This document shows positions 19,640-29,424 of a DNA stretch of 64,000 bases, one piece after another. Under the pieces are notes generated by a model. The model was not told where the DNA came from. It worked only from the letters and a program-made list of their open reading frames with translations, and did not search any database. Origin of the DNA: Chinchilla lanigera (lineage: Eukaryota > Chordata > Mammalia > Rodentia > Chinchillidae). Both the position numbers and the translations under genes were made by a program. Every line of letters starts with the position of its first letter. The stretch's first letter is position 1. The stretch spans positions 4,323,648-4,387,647 of the forward strand of contig NW_004955481.1 in the NCBI RefSeq assembly GCF_000276665.1. The letters are read 5' to 3'.

Positions 19640-19940
19640 CTCCTTTTTGTGTATGGTGGTCTTGGGGAGTGAACTCAGGGCCTTTGCATGGAGCTGTATC
19701 TCCAGTTCTTTATTTTTTTATTTTGAGATAAGGTCTTGCTAAATTGCCAAGGCTGACATTGAACTTGGGACCTGCACTCCAGAAGGCAAAAAGGTCAAAA
19801 GTTTCAAGTGCAGCCTGGGCAATTTAGTGATTTTAGTGAGACCTTGCCTCAAAATAAATAATGACAAAAGGCTGGGAATACAGCTAGTGTAAAAGTCCTG
19901 GCTTTAATTCCTAGTATTGCAAAAAAAAAAAGAAAAAGAA
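19640..19940. repeat. Two opposed composite SINE fragments
   Basis: A minus-strand ID/B1 composite lies at 19645-19770. A plus-strand composite follows at 19780-19935, ending 'ctagtattgc' plus A tail. Confidence 0.6.
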
Positions 19941-20044
19941 GAGAGCTATATTATTGAACTATATCTGCAGCCTCCAGATCTCTCTTTTTTTTTTTATCTA
20001 TTTTTTATTTTATTTTATTTTATTTATTTTTATTTATTTATTTT

Positions 20045-20300
20045 TTGTCTTTTTGAGACAGGGTCTCGCTATGCAGTTCAGGCTGGCTTTTTTTTTTTTT
20101 CTCCAGTACCGGGAACCGAACTCACGACCTTGCGCTTGCCAGGCAGGCGCTTTTGCCACTGAGCTAAATCCCTAGCCCCCAATAGTGATGGTAGTTCAGG
20201 CTGGCTTTGAGCTCACTTTGTAGCCTAGGCTGGTCTCAGACTCCAAATGATCCTCCTGCCTCAGCCTCTTGAGTGCTGAGATTACAGGCATGGGCCACCA
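20045..20300 (-). repeat. B1 SINE split by an ID-like SINE
   Basis: B1 starts at 20045 and is interrupted at 20086-20190 by a minus-strand ID-like SINE of the GCAAAAGCGCC subfamily. It resumes to 'ggccaccacgcccatcc'. GTTCAGGCTGGCTTT occurs on both sides of the ID. Confidence 0.9.
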
Positions 20301-20314
20301 CGCCCATCCTATCT

Positions 20315-20410
20315 ATTTTTTATTATTGGTAGTAATAGTAATGGTGGAGTTTGAACCTAAGACCTTAAGCATGCTGGGAAAACAGTCTGCCACTGAACTA
20401 CATCTTAGTG
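20315..20410 (-). repeat. ID half of composite SINE
   Basis: 'gtttgaacctaagacctt' and 'gccactgaactacatct' show a diverged ID half. Confidence 0.55.
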
Positions 20411-20429
20411 TAGCCAGTTTTGTTTTTTT

Positions 20430-20592
20430 TTTCCTTCCTTCTTTCCTCCTTTCCTTTCCTTCCTTCCTTCCTTCCTTCCTTCCTTCCTTCCTTCCTTCCT
20501 TCCTTCCTTCTTTCCTCTCTCTGTCTCTGTCTCTATCTCTATTTCTGTCTCTCTCCTCTCTCTCTCTCACTCTGTCTCTCTGTCTCTCTTTG
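20430..20592. repeat. (CCTT)n and (CT)n tract
   Basis: CCTT units, then degenerate CTCTGT and CT units. The open frames across it are only Ser/Leu/Phe or Lys/Glu/Gly repeats. Confidence 0.95.
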
Positions 20593-20712
20593 GGGTCTCA
20601 CTATGATCTCCAGGCCACTGTGTGCTACAGGCTACCCTCAAACTTGTAGTGCTCGTACTTCCTCAGCCTCCCAAGTGCTGTGATTACGGGCATGTGCTAC
20701 AGCACCTGGCCA
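20593..20712 (-). repeat. B1 SINE
   Basis: Minus-strand old B1, 'tggggtctcactatgatct' to 'gctacagcacctggcc'. Confidence 0.75.
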
Positions 20713-20839
20713 GATCTCTCCTTTTCAAAAGCTGCTATCATCTTCTACTTGTTTGGAAGATTCAAGATTCCCTTTTAGCTTGTCTATTAATTAGGATATC
20801 TTTTTTTTAGTTTCTCCCCTTTCTTGCTTTGACTCTAAG

Positions 20840-21165
20840 TGGTTGGTCATCAAACAAATATTTATACATTGCTTAGCCTATGCTAAGAGCTAAAATAGAA
20901 GTAGTTAGTGTGACTCTTTCTTGCCTACCCAGAGTTTATGTCTTGTTGGGCAAAACAAATAAGTTGAACTGTCAGTTACAGAATACTGTGTTGAATGATG
21001 ATTGAGAGCCATAAAGTTCAGTGGAAAGTGTTAATTTTTAATCTGTATTGAGGGTACCACGAAAGGATGTGGATTGAGGAATGTTCAAGGTAAGATTTGA
21101 AGAATGAGTAGGAGGTTGGTGAATAGTAAGGGGAAAATCACTGGCAACATAGGAACTGTTACTTG
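20840..21165 (+). repeat. Possible ancient mammalian repeat
   Basis: 'caaatatttatacattgc...cctatgctaagagc', 'ttactgtgttgaatgatg'-like text and 'aagatttgaagaatgagtagg' follow, in order, a pattern common in old mammalian repeats. The family is uncertain. No gene is seen in 20713-21175. Confidence 0.35.
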
Positions 21166-21177
21166 TAAATTTCTTTT

Positions 21178-21337
21178 CTTTTTTTTTTTGTCTTTTTGAG
21201 ACAGGGTCTCACTATGCAGTTCAGGCTGGTCTTGAACTTACTTTGTAGCCCAGGCTGGCCTTGAACTTGCAACAATCCTCCTGCCTCAGCCTCCCGAGTG
21301 CTGGGATTACAGGTGTGTGCCACCACACTTGGCTATT
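21178..21337 (-). repeat. B1 SINE, full length
   Basis: T run and intact B1 to 'ccaccacacttggc'. TTGTAA(A/G)TTTC flanks it. Confidence 0.88.
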
Positions 21338-21420
21338 TGTAAGTTTCAAGACATTTAACATATTCTATTTTCATTACTTGGAATAAACTATATTTTTTTT
21401 TAATGAAAGATAGATTTTCT

Positions 21421-21791
21421 TTTTTTTGGTACTGGGAATTGAACTCACAACCTCTCACTTGCCAGGCAGGTGCTGTGCTGCTGAGCTAAATCCCCAGCCC
21501 GTGATTTTCAACATTATTGTGCCAAATAATAATAATACATATTGTTATATAACAATATTCTGGTTTTTTTCCGGTACCGGGAACCGAACTCACGACCTTG
21601 CGCTTGCCAGGCAGGCGCTTTTGCCGCTGAGCTAAATCCCCAGCCCGTGATTTTCAACATTATTGTGCCAAATAATAATAATACATATTGTTATATAACA
21701 ATATTCTGGTTTTTTTCCGGTACCGGGAACCGAACTCACGACCTTGCGCTTGCCAGGAAGGCGCTTTGCCGCTGAGCTAAATCCCCAGCCC
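21421..21791 (-). repeat. Three ID-like SINEs with a 146-bp tandem duplication
   Basis: ID-like copies on the minus strand lie at 21421-21500, 21567-21646 and 21713-21791. The 146-bp unit starting with 'gtgattttcaacattattg' at 21501 is repeated from 21647 with only a couple of differences. TTATATAACAATATTCT before the second and third IDs and after the last one (21792-21808) is the original target-site duplication. The first ID at 21421 looks like the recombination partner. Confidence 0.88.
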
Positions 21792-21935
21792 CTTATATAA
21801 CAATATTCTTCTTTCCTTCTGCACAGCTGCAGGAAATATCAGAGCATCTGTGCAAGTGAACAATCAGAACCTTGATAGTCATAAAATTTCTAAGCTTCCT
21901 AAATACCACTGTGAATTTTCCTTGTCCTACGCTTT
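21792..21935. other. Unique interval
   Basis: No recognised repeat or gene beyond the target-site copy at its left edge. Confidence 0.4.
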
Positions 21936-22142
21936 TCCTTATTCTTGCTGTATTGGGGATTAAACCCAAGACCTTGTGCCTGCTAGACAAGGGCTGTGTC
22001 ACTGAGCTACACCCCCAACCCCTTTATAAAAATTTGAGACAGGTCTCACTAAATTGTCTAGCCTAAGGGGCTGGGGATTTAGCTCAGCGGCAAAGCGCCT
22101 GCCTGGTAAGCGCAAGGTCGTGAGTTCGGTTCCCGGTACCGG

Positions 22143-22215
<73 letters not shown>

Positions 22216-22340
22216 TCTAGCCTAGCCTCAAATTTCATTGCCTAGAATCATGGCAAACTCAGGAGCTCAAGGAACCCTCCTGCCTCAGCCTTCTTGGCAA
22301 CTGATACTACAGGCATGTGCCACTGGACTTAGTTGTGTAC
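21936..22340 (-). repeat. Composite SINE split by a young ID-like SINE
   Basis: ID half 21950-22022 and B1 half 22028-22065 resume at 22211-22340 after a plus-strand ID-like insertion. Confidence 0.75.
22066..22209 (+). repeat. Young ID-like SINE with 70-base A tail
   Basis: Nearly perfect body from 'ggggctggggatttagctca' to 'cccggtaccgg', followed by an uninterrupted A run to about 22212. Flanked by the exact 15-bp repeat AAATTGTCTAGCCTA at 22051-22065 and 22210-22224. The pure tail and perfect TSD make it one of the youngest insertions in the window. Confidence 0.95.
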
Positions 22341-22492
22341 TTTTTTTTTTTTTTTCCTGAAGCACCTTCTCATATGCAGTTCAGGCTGACCTCGAGCTCA
22401 CTATGTAGCTCAGGCTGAATTCACAGCAGTCCTCCTGCCTCAGCCTCCCAAGTGCTGGGGTTATAAACATGTGCCAGCACATCTGGCAGTTT
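22341..22492 (-). repeat. B1 SINE
   Basis: Minus-strand B1, T run to 'gtgccagcacatctggc'. Confidence 0.83.
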
Positions 22493-22524
22493 TGTACTCT
22501 TGATTCCTAAGTAAGAATATTTTG

Positions 22525-22670
22525 CAACCAGGTGTGATGGTGGCACATGCCTGTAATCCCAATATTTGGGAGGCTGAGGCAGGAGGATTGCAAGTTTGAG
22601 GCCAGTCTGGACTATATAGTGAATTCAAGGACAGCCTTGAGTACATGATGGGACTGTCTCCCCGTGGGGC
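22525..22670 (+). repeat. B1 SINE
   Basis: Plus-strand B1, 'accaggtgtgatggtggc' to 'gggactgtctcc'. It lacks an A tail. Confidence 0.8.
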
Positions 22671-22925
22671 AGGGGGTTGCTATTTTCTTTTCTATTTAAC
22701 TTATTAGATTTGATTTTTGCCACTTATTCCACTCTCTCCTTTCTATTCTAGGACACTGTTGTGTCACCTAAAGACATATCCTCCATATCAGCGCATAAAA
22801 AAGTTTTCAGTGTGAGATTTATCAAGTTAATTGGTGAATTAATGTGTGGATCCTATTCAAAGTCCATGCAAGCTATGTTCTCCCACGCATTGCTTAATTT
22901 ATTGAAGCTTGGAGCAAGAAATATT
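22671..22925. other. Unique interval
   Basis: No recognised repeat. The 60-codon plus frame at 22761 begins in 'aaagacatatcctccatatc' and ends in a T run. I do not call it coding. Confidence 0.4.
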
Positions 22926-23192
22926 CTTTTTTTTTTTTTTTAAGCAATTCTATTTTTTTGTTGTTGGTACTGGGAGTCAAACTCACGACCTCATGCTTTC
23001 TAGGCAGGCGCTATGCCACTGAGCTATATCCCCGGCCCTTTTTTGTTTTTTTGAGACAGGGTCTCGCTATGCAGTTCAGGTTGGCCTTGAGCTCACTTTG
23101 TAGCCCAGGCTGATCTCAAACTTGCAGCGATCCTCCTGCCTCAGCTTCCTTAGTGCTGGGATTAGAGGCGTGCACCACCACATCTGCCTCTA
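22926..23192 (-). repeat. ID-like SINE next to B1 SINE
   Basis: ID-like copy 22960-23038 and full B1 23039-23192. AAGAAATATTC flanks the pair (22917-22927 and 23192-23202), so the ID inserted into the B1 tail or the pair moved together. Confidence 0.85.
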
Positions 23193-23479
23193 AGAAATAT
23201 TCCTAAATATTTCTGGAAAATGTGTATTTTGGCTCCCAGGTGAGTGGATATTTGGATTTAGGAAGACTGAGAAGATATGCTATGATTTTTGGGAGCTGGA
23301 CCAGGGCCAGCATTAAGAGCATTTCCCCCCATTTGGCATCTAGCCTCTTCTCTCTGCTGCTGCTTTCTTCTGAGAGCCTGTTTGAACTATTTGCCAATGT
23401 GTCTCCTCTGTTCTTTATTTTTTACAAATGACTCTGCTTTTCCATATATCAAATTTCTAATTAAGAAGTTTTCTTCTTT
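23193..23479. other. Unique interval
   Basis: No recognised repeat. Three overlapping short open frames (23203-23495, both strands) lack any feature I recognise. Confidence 0.4.
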
Positions 23480-23680
23480 TTCTTTTCTTTTCTGAGACAG
23501 AATTTTGCTCTGTTGCCCAGGTTGACCTGAAAATTGTTGGGCCTAAGCAGTTCTCCTGCCTCAGTGTCCCAACAACCATAGATGGGACTATAGCTAAACC
23601 ACTATATCTGGCTAGAAAGGCCTTTAAAAATTTTTGCAATACTGAGGATTAAACACAGGGTCTCAAGGATGTTAGGTAAA
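23480..23680 (-). repeat. Old B1 and ID half
   Basis: A diverged minus-strand B1 (23488-23615) is followed by an ID half ('gcaatactgaggattaaac', 'actctatcatactc'). Confidence 0.6.
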
Positions 23681-23696
23681 TACTCTATCATACTCT

Positions 23697-23786
23697 TATC
23701 TTTTTGTTTTTCTGGTACTGGGAATTGAACTCACGACCTTGCACTTGCCAGGCAGGCCCTGTGCTGTTGAGCTAAATCCCCAGCCC
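23697..23786 (-). repeat. ID-like SINE
   Basis: Minus-strand copy with an exact 16-bp TSD, TACTCTATCATACTCT, at 23681-23696 and 23787-23802. Confidence 0.92.
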
Positions 23787-23802
23787 TACTCTATCATACT
23801 CT

Positions 23803-23930
23803 AGCCTTATCTTTTAAACATTTTTTGCAAGTGATGTAATTATCTATATGCACATTTCCTTCATATTTCTATATTAAACTCAAGTCTAAATCTTCTTCAA
23901 CATTCTATAGACATCCTCAGAAATTATCTT
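23803..23930. other. Short unique interval
   Basis: No recognised feature. Confidence 0.4.
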
Positions 23931-24440
23931 TTTTTGTCATCTTTTTGAGACAGGGTCTCACTATGCAATTTAGGCTGGCCTTGAGCTCACTTATGTAGCC
24001 CAGGCTGGCCTTGAACTTGAAATGATTGTCCTGCCTCAGCCTCCTGAGTGCTGGGATTAGAAGTCATTATTTTTGATATAAAATCTAACCTTCTAAATTC
24101 CCATCCTGATTGAATGGTACCACCCAGTTGCCTAAATAAAAAATTTGAATTTGGTGGGGCATGGTAGCACATATGTCTGCAATCTTAAATTCTGCAGAGG
24201 CTCAAGTGGGAGGATCTCAAGTTCAAGGCTAGCCTGCTCAATTTAGCAAGATTTATTCCTTTCTTTTTCTTTTTTCTTTCTTTTTTTTTTTTTTCTTGAG
24301 AAAGGGTTTCACTATGCAGTTCAGGCTGGGCTTGAGTTCACTTTGTAGCCCAGGCTGGTCTCAAACTCACAACGATCCTCCTGCCTCAGCCTCTGGAGTG
24401 CTGGGATTACAGGGGTGTGCTACCATGCCTGGCACCAGTT
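23931..24440. repeat. B1 SINEs, three copies
   Basis: Minus-strand B1 23931-24062 (5' truncated), plus-strand degraded B1 24150-24260, and minus-strand full B1 24262-24440. Confidence 0.8.
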
Positions 24441-24457
24441 TTAATTTTGAAAGTCTG

Positions 24458-24540
24458 GGCCTGGGGATTTAGCTCAGTGACATAGCGCCTGCCTGGCAAG
24501 CACAAAGTTGTGAGTTTGATTCTTGGTACAGGAAAAAAAA
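24458..24540 (+). repeat. ID-like SINE
   Basis: 'ggcctggggatttagctcag' to 'ttcttggtacagg' plus A tail. TTTTGAAAGTC flanks it. Confidence 0.88.
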
Positions 24541-24704
24541 ATTTTTTTTTGAAAGTCTTCTAAATCTGCTTTTTAAAAATTTCTAACCAAATGATCAAAG
24601 TCTTGGATCTAACCATTTTATTTTGCACTTGGATATTTGGAACCCTGTTTTGCATGCCTCAAGTCTTATCACCCATCCTGTTTGTCCACCAAACTGTCAC
24701 AGAA

Positions 24705-24830
24705 GTGATCTGTGTGTAGTGATACGTGCTTGTAGTACTAGCTACTCTGGAGGCTTATGTAGGCTCACTTGAGCTCACAAGTTGGAGACCAGCCTACGCA
24801 ACATAGCAAGATCTTATCATAACAAAAAAA
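24705..24830 (+). repeat. Old B1-type SINE
   Basis: 'tgtgtagtgatacgtgcttg', 'gctactctggaggct' and 'gaccagcctacgcaacatag' show a B1 monomer-like old copy. Confidence 0.6.
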
Positions 24831-24931
24831 AATTTTAAAGAAGTGATCTTTCTAAATTGTAAGACTACTGAAGTCTGCCCTTTTTTGCTTTGAGACTCTT
24901 CATTACTTGCAGTGCCAATGCATAGCAGATG

Positions 24932-25027
24932 CTGGGGCTGGGGATTTAGCTCAGAGGCAAAAGCGCCTGCCTGGCAAGCGCAAGGTCGTGAGTTCGGTTT
25001 CTGGTACCGGAGGAAAAAAAAAAACCA
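24932..25027 (+). repeat. ID-like SINE, GCAAAAGCGCC subfamily
   Basis: 'ggggctggggatttagctcag' to 'ggtaccggaggaaaa' and an A/C tail. CATAGCAGATGCT is an exact flanking repeat. Confidence 0.92.
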
Positions 25028-25119
25028 AACATAGCAGATGCTTAAGCCCATCTTCCTTCCTCCTTCCCTCAGTGTGATTTTGCCCAAGCTATTTTTCCCC
25101 TTCAAAGCACTTCTTTTAT

Positions 25120-25195
25120 CAGTACATTATATATATATGTATATATATGTATAAATATGTGTGTGTGTATGTGTGTATACACACACACACACATT
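25120..25195. repeat. (AT)n/(GT)n/(CA)n compound microsatellite
   Basis: ATAT, then GTGTAT, then a CA run. It lies at the 3' end of the L1 described next. Confidence 0.9.
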
Positions 25196-25785
25196 CACTG
25201 TGGGGAATTTATACCTGTACATGACATATCTTGCTGCTTCTTTTTTTTCCAACCTCCTTCCCTCCCTTCAACCCCTCTGCTCCTCCTTATTTAGAAAAAT
25301 TTTGTTTCCATTTTTTCCCTATTTTTTTTTTCTTGTCCCTTCCTTTCCTCCCACCTCCTCCATTTTTGCCCTTCTCATTTGAACATTTTATTCCAATTTC
25401 CCAATATCTGTCATACATTTTGGTCCTTATTTACACTTTTGTTTTCTCACACCAGAGAAACACTACAGTATTTCAACATGTGTGTCATTTATTTCACTTG
25501 AGAGTATGTTCGTGAGGTTCAGCCATTTACCTAGAAATGTCTCAAACTTATCCTTCTTTATGGCAGAGTAATACTCCATTGTATGGAAAAAAAACCCCAC
25601 TTCTTATCCATTCACCAGTTGATGGGCATTGGGGCTATTTCCAAGATTTGGCTATTACAAACTGTGGCTCTGTAAACAGGGGTGTATATATATCGCTGTG
25701 GTATGATGTTTTTAATTCCTTCAGGAAGATATCAAGAAGAGGAATAGCTGGATTAATTGGAACCTCTAGTCTTAGTGGGTTTTTT

Positions 25786-26290
25786 TGTTTGTTTGTTTGT
25801 CTTTTTGATACAGGGTTTCACTATGTAGTTCAGGCTGGCTTTGAACTTACCTTATAGCCCAGGTTGGCCTGGAACTCGGAGCAATCCTTCTGCCTCAGCC
25901 TCTCTAGTGCTGGGATTTCAGGCATATGCTACCACGCCCAGCCTTAGTTCTCTGTTTTTTGAGGAATCTCCACACTGATTCTTTTTCTTTTCTTTTTTTG
26001 AGGCAGGGTCTCACTGTGTAGTTCAGGCTGACCTTGAACTCACTATGTAGCCTAGGCTGGCCTTGAACTCGCAGTGATCTTCCTGCCTCAGTCTCCCAAG
26101 TGCTAGGATCACAGGCGTGCGCCACCACACCTGGCTTTCTTTTTTGTCTTTTTGAGGCAGGGTTTCACTATGCAGTTCAGGCTGACGTTGAACTCATTTC
26201 ATAGTTTATACTGGCCTTGAATTCACAGAGAGCCTCCTGCCTCAGCCTCCCAAGTGCTGGGATTACTGGTGTGCACCACCACTCCCACTT
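25786..26290 (-). repeat. Three B1 SINEs in L1
   Basis: Minus-strand B1 copies at 25786-25942, 25983-26136 and 26137-26290. L1 sequence is visible between the first two ('gttttttgaggaatctcca'). Confidence 0.85.
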
Positions 26291-26676
26291 CTAGGTCTCT
26301 TCTATTGTATTATCTAATTTTGGGAGATATAGTATCGGTATTTTGATCGGGATGGCATTAAATCTATATAACAGTTTTGGAAGTATGGCCATTTTCACTA
26401 TATTAGTTCTTCTTACCCAAGAATAGGAGATATCTTTCCATTTTCTGATATTTTCTTGTATCATTTCATATCTTTTCAGAGTACTGTAGCTTTCATTGTA
26501 AAGGAAGTCTTTGAATTCCTTTATTAGATTGATACCTAGATATTTCATTGTTTTGAATGCTGTTGTGAAAGGTTGTTTTGCTAATTTCTCTCTCAGTGAG
26601 TTTGTTATTTATGTACAGGATTGCTATTGACTTTTGAGTGTTGGCTTTGTACCTAACTATGCTACTGAATTTTTTT
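26291..26676 (-). pseudogene. L1 ORF2 fragment, reverse-transcriptase side
   Basis: Minus-strand frame with MKYLGINL, then WKDISYSW, VKMAILPKLLYRFNAIPI, the well-known L1 ORF2 stretch downstream of the catalytic RT core. It is open for 85 codons, and the upstream part continues with stops. Confidence 0.88.
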
Positions 26677-26830
26677 GTTTGTTTGTTTGTTTTGAGACAG
26701 GGTCTTGCTGTACAGTTCAGGCTGGTCTTGAGCTCACTTTGTAGCCCAGGCTGGCCTTGAACTCACAATGATCCTCCTGCCTCACCCTCCTGAGTTCTAG
26801 GATTACAGGCGTGCGCCACCACGCCCGGCT
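26677..26830 (-). repeat. B1 SINE in L1
   Basis: Full B1 to 'gcgccaccacgcccggc'. CTATGCTACTGAATTT is duplicated exactly at both ends, so L1 sequence continues uninterrupted across it. Confidence 0.92.
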
Positions 26831-26871
26831 ATGCTACTGAATTTGGTTGTGGAATTTAGAAGTTTTTCTTT

Positions 26872-26996
26872 TTCTTTTTTTTTTTTTTTGAGACAGGGTC
26901 TGGCTATGCAGTTCAGAGTGGCCTCAGAATCATGGCAATCTTCCTGCCTCAGCCTCTTCAGTGCTAAGATTATAGGCTTGTGTCACCACAGCCAGT
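26872..26996 (-). repeat. Shortened B1 SINE in L1
   Basis: T run, 'gagacagggtctggctatgc' to 'gtcaccacagccag'. It lacks one arm. Confidence 0.83.
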
Positions 26997-27161
26997 TCAA
27001 ATCTGGAAGATTTTTGGTGGAATTTTTGGGGTCTTCTATGTAGAGTGTCATGTCTTCTAATGGCAATTTAACTTCTTCCCTATCCTTATTCCTTTTATTT
27101 CTTCCTCTTATCTAATTGCTCTGGCTAATGTTTCCAGAACTGTATTAAATAAAAGTGGTTA

Positions 27162-27262
27162 GGGGCTGGGGATTTAGCTCAGCGGCAAAGTGCCTGCCTG
27201 GCAAGCGCAAGGTCGTGAGTTCGGTTCCCGGTACCAGAGAAAAACCAAAAAAACAAACAAAC
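27162..27262 (+). repeat. ID-like SINE in L1
   Basis: 'ggggctggggatttagctca' to 'ggtaccagagaaaaacc' with A/C tail. Exact TSD AAATAAAAGTGGTTA at 27147-27161 and 27263-27277. Confidence 0.93.
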
Positions 27263-27307
27263 AAATAAAAGTGGTTATAGTGGACATCTTTCTCTTGTTC
27301 CTGATTT

Positions 27308-27937
27308 TTAAAAAATTCTCATCAATGGTATTTATTCATGTGAACAGCTTTACAAAAATAGTAGTACTTAATTTACTTAGCACATACTCATGTACAGCTA
27401 GTTTTGAATAGCACGCTGTTATGTATTTTAAGTGACTCAAGTTCCATGGGAATGATACTCCTTTAAGAACATAGGCTATCTGGGGGCTGGGGGTTTAGCT
27501 CAGTGGCACAGCGCCTGCCTGGCAAGCGTAAGGTCATGAGTTCAGTTCCCGGTACTGGAAAATAACAAACAAAACAAAACAAAAACAAAAAAAAAAGAAT
27601 TTAAGGGCTGGGGATATAGCTCAGTGGCATAAGCACCTGCCTGGCAAGTGCAAGTTCGTGAGTTCGATTCCCAGTACCAAAAAAAAAAAAAAAAAAAAGA
27701 ACATAGACTATCTGGAAAATTAATGAACAAGAAGAACTTTTTACATACTGAAAGTTTAACAGCCTCTATTTACTGAAACTCTGATTTTGTTTATAGCTAG
27801 AATTTGGCTGTTATGTAATCATTACTGTTCATATCAGAAAGATGCCTAAGGTGATCAGAAGCATCCATATAATCCTGAGATCCAATACCCAGTCAGCCAA
27901 CAGAAAGTACCAATACTCCTGCTTTCTCATGAGCCCA
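27308..27937 (-). pseudogene. Processed pseudogene or 3' UTR retrocopy inside L1 (source unknown)
   Basis: Non-L1 sequence splits the L1 reverse-transcriptase region. CTCTTGTTCCT(G/A)ATTT flanks it at 27292-27307 and 27938-27953. On the minus strand it ends with AATAAA (27336-27331) about 23 bases before a short A run, the signature of a retrotransposed mRNA. Near its 5' end 'GIGSQDYMDASDHLRHLSDM' reads open in one frame, possibly a C-terminus, but I do not recognise it. Two ID-like SINEs lie inside. Confidence 0.6.
27484..27696 (+). repeat. Two head-to-tail ID-like SINEs within one TSD
   Basis: First copy 27484-27597 with an AAAAC tail, a short 'gaatttaa' spacer, then a second copy 27606-27696 of the older 'gatatagc...gcataagcacc' type. 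A single 19-bp repeat AAGAACATAG(G/A)CTATCTGG encloses both (27465-27483, 27697-27715). Confidence 0.9.
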
Positions 27938-28117
27938 CTCTTGTTCCTAATTTCATAGTGAGAGCTTTCAGTTTTTGTCCATTTTTATCAGATTGAGAAA
28001 AAGACCATCTTTTCCAGTTTTCTGTAGAGTTTTTTTTATCATGAATGGCTGTTGAACTTTATCAAATACTTTTTCTGCGTCTGTCAAAATGATCATGTGG
28101 TTTTTGTCATTTGTTGT

Positions 28118-28289
28118 GTTTTTTTTTTTTTTTTTTTTTTTTTTGTCTTTTGGAGACAGGGTCTCACTATGCAGTTCAGGCTGGCTTTGAGCTCACTGTA
28201 TAGCCCAGGCAGGCTTCGAACTCACAGTGGTCCTCCTGCCTCAGCCTCCCAAGTGGTGGGATTACAGGCATGCATGACCATGCCTGGCA
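28118..28289 (-). repeat. B1 SINE in L1
   Basis: T run, full B1 to 'catgaccatgcctggc'. Confidence 0.88.
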
Positions 28290-28299
28290 CTTCAGCGTG

Positions 28300-28770
28300 T
28301 TTTATTGGGATTATCATCTAACTGTAGAAACTATCTAATTTCTTCTTTAATTTCATCTGTGACCCATTGGTTTGTTCAGGAAGATGTTATTTAATTTTCA
28401 TGTGTTTATGAAGTTCTTGTGGTTTCTTTTGCCATTGATTTCCAATTTCATTGCACCATGGTCTGATAATATGCATGGGATAATTTAGGTTCCTTTGCAT
28501 TTTTTTAAAGCATGTTTTATGAGCTAGTATGTAGTCTGTTTTGGAGAACGTCCCCTGTGCAGCTGAGAAGAATGTGTATTCTGATGTCATGGGGTAGGAT
28601 ACTCTGTAGACATCTGTTAAATCCATTTGTTTAGGTTTGGTTCAGATCTGATATTTCTTTGTTATTTTTGTCTAGTTGATCTGTTTGTGAAAGCTTTCAC
28701 TCTTATGTTGTTTCTGTCTAGTTGGTGTATTTGTAATGTGGGGTAATGAGGTCCCTTGTTACAATTATAT
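28300..28770 (-). pseudogene. L1 ORF2 fragment, endonuclease side
   Basis: The minus-strand frame 28626-28387 reads MDLTDVYR, EYTFFSAAQGTFSKTDYILAHK, matching the L1 endonuclease C-terminal part around the TFS..D..L motif. The flanking text also follows L1 but with stops. Confidence 0.88.
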
Positions 28771-28774
28771 TAGT

Positions 28775-29090
28775 GCTGAGCTAGGTGTGGTGGTGCATGC
28801 CTGTAATCAGGAGGCTGAGGCTGGAGGAGTGTTGCGAGTTTGAGGCCAGCCTGAACTACAAAGTGAGGCTTTTTCTTTTGAGGGCCTTGCTATGCAGTTT
28901 AGGCTGGCCTTGAGCTCACTTTGTAGCCTAGGCTGGTCTTGAACTCACAACAATCCTCCTGCCTCAGTCTCTCGCTACCACACCCTGCTTTACAAGGTGA
29001 GTTCAAGACCAGCCTGAACTGCATAGTGAGACCCTGTCTGAAGAAGACCAAAAAAAAAAAAAAAAAACCCCAAATAAAACAAAAAAACAG
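28775..29090. repeat. Plus-strand B1 split by a minus-strand B1
   Basis: B1(+) starts at 'gagctaggtgtggtggtgc'. A B1(-) occupies about 28869-28992. The plus copy then resumes at 'ctacaaggtgagttcaag'-like text and ends in A tail at about 29090. Confidence 0.8.
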
Positions 29091-29094
29091 TTGT

Positions 29095-29375
29095 ATTAGT
29101 GCTTATTTTTTCATGTTCCTTAATATATTTTATATAGTTGGGTGTGGTATTTGGTGCACATATATTTATGATTGTTATCTCTTCCTCTTGGATTGTTCCC
29201 TTTGTAAGGATGTAGTGACCTTCTTTGTCACTCTTAATCAATCGTGGCTTGAAATCTACTTTGTCTGTAAATAGAGTAGCTATCCTTGCTTTTCCCAGGT
29301 TCCTGTCACATGGAGTATTGCTTTCCATCCTTTGACTTTCAGTCTGTGAATTTCATTTTGAAATAAATGTGTTTC
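29095..29375 (-). pseudogene. L1 ORF2 fragment, N-terminal endonuclease
   Basis: The minus-strand frame reads GKARIATLFTDKVDF, KEGHYILTKGTIQ, TIINICAPN, the N-terminal half of the L1 endonuclease domain. Confidence 0.9.
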
Positions 29376-29424
29376 TTGTATGCAGCATATTGTGGGATCT
29401 TGCTTCTTCTGCTTTTTTTTGTTG

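Noticed and set aside
22066..22141. Functional tRNA genes at ID-like elements
   Set aside because: The tRNA-like A and B boxes are relics inside SINEs. The cloverleaf is not maintained, and A tails and TSDs mark retrotransposition.
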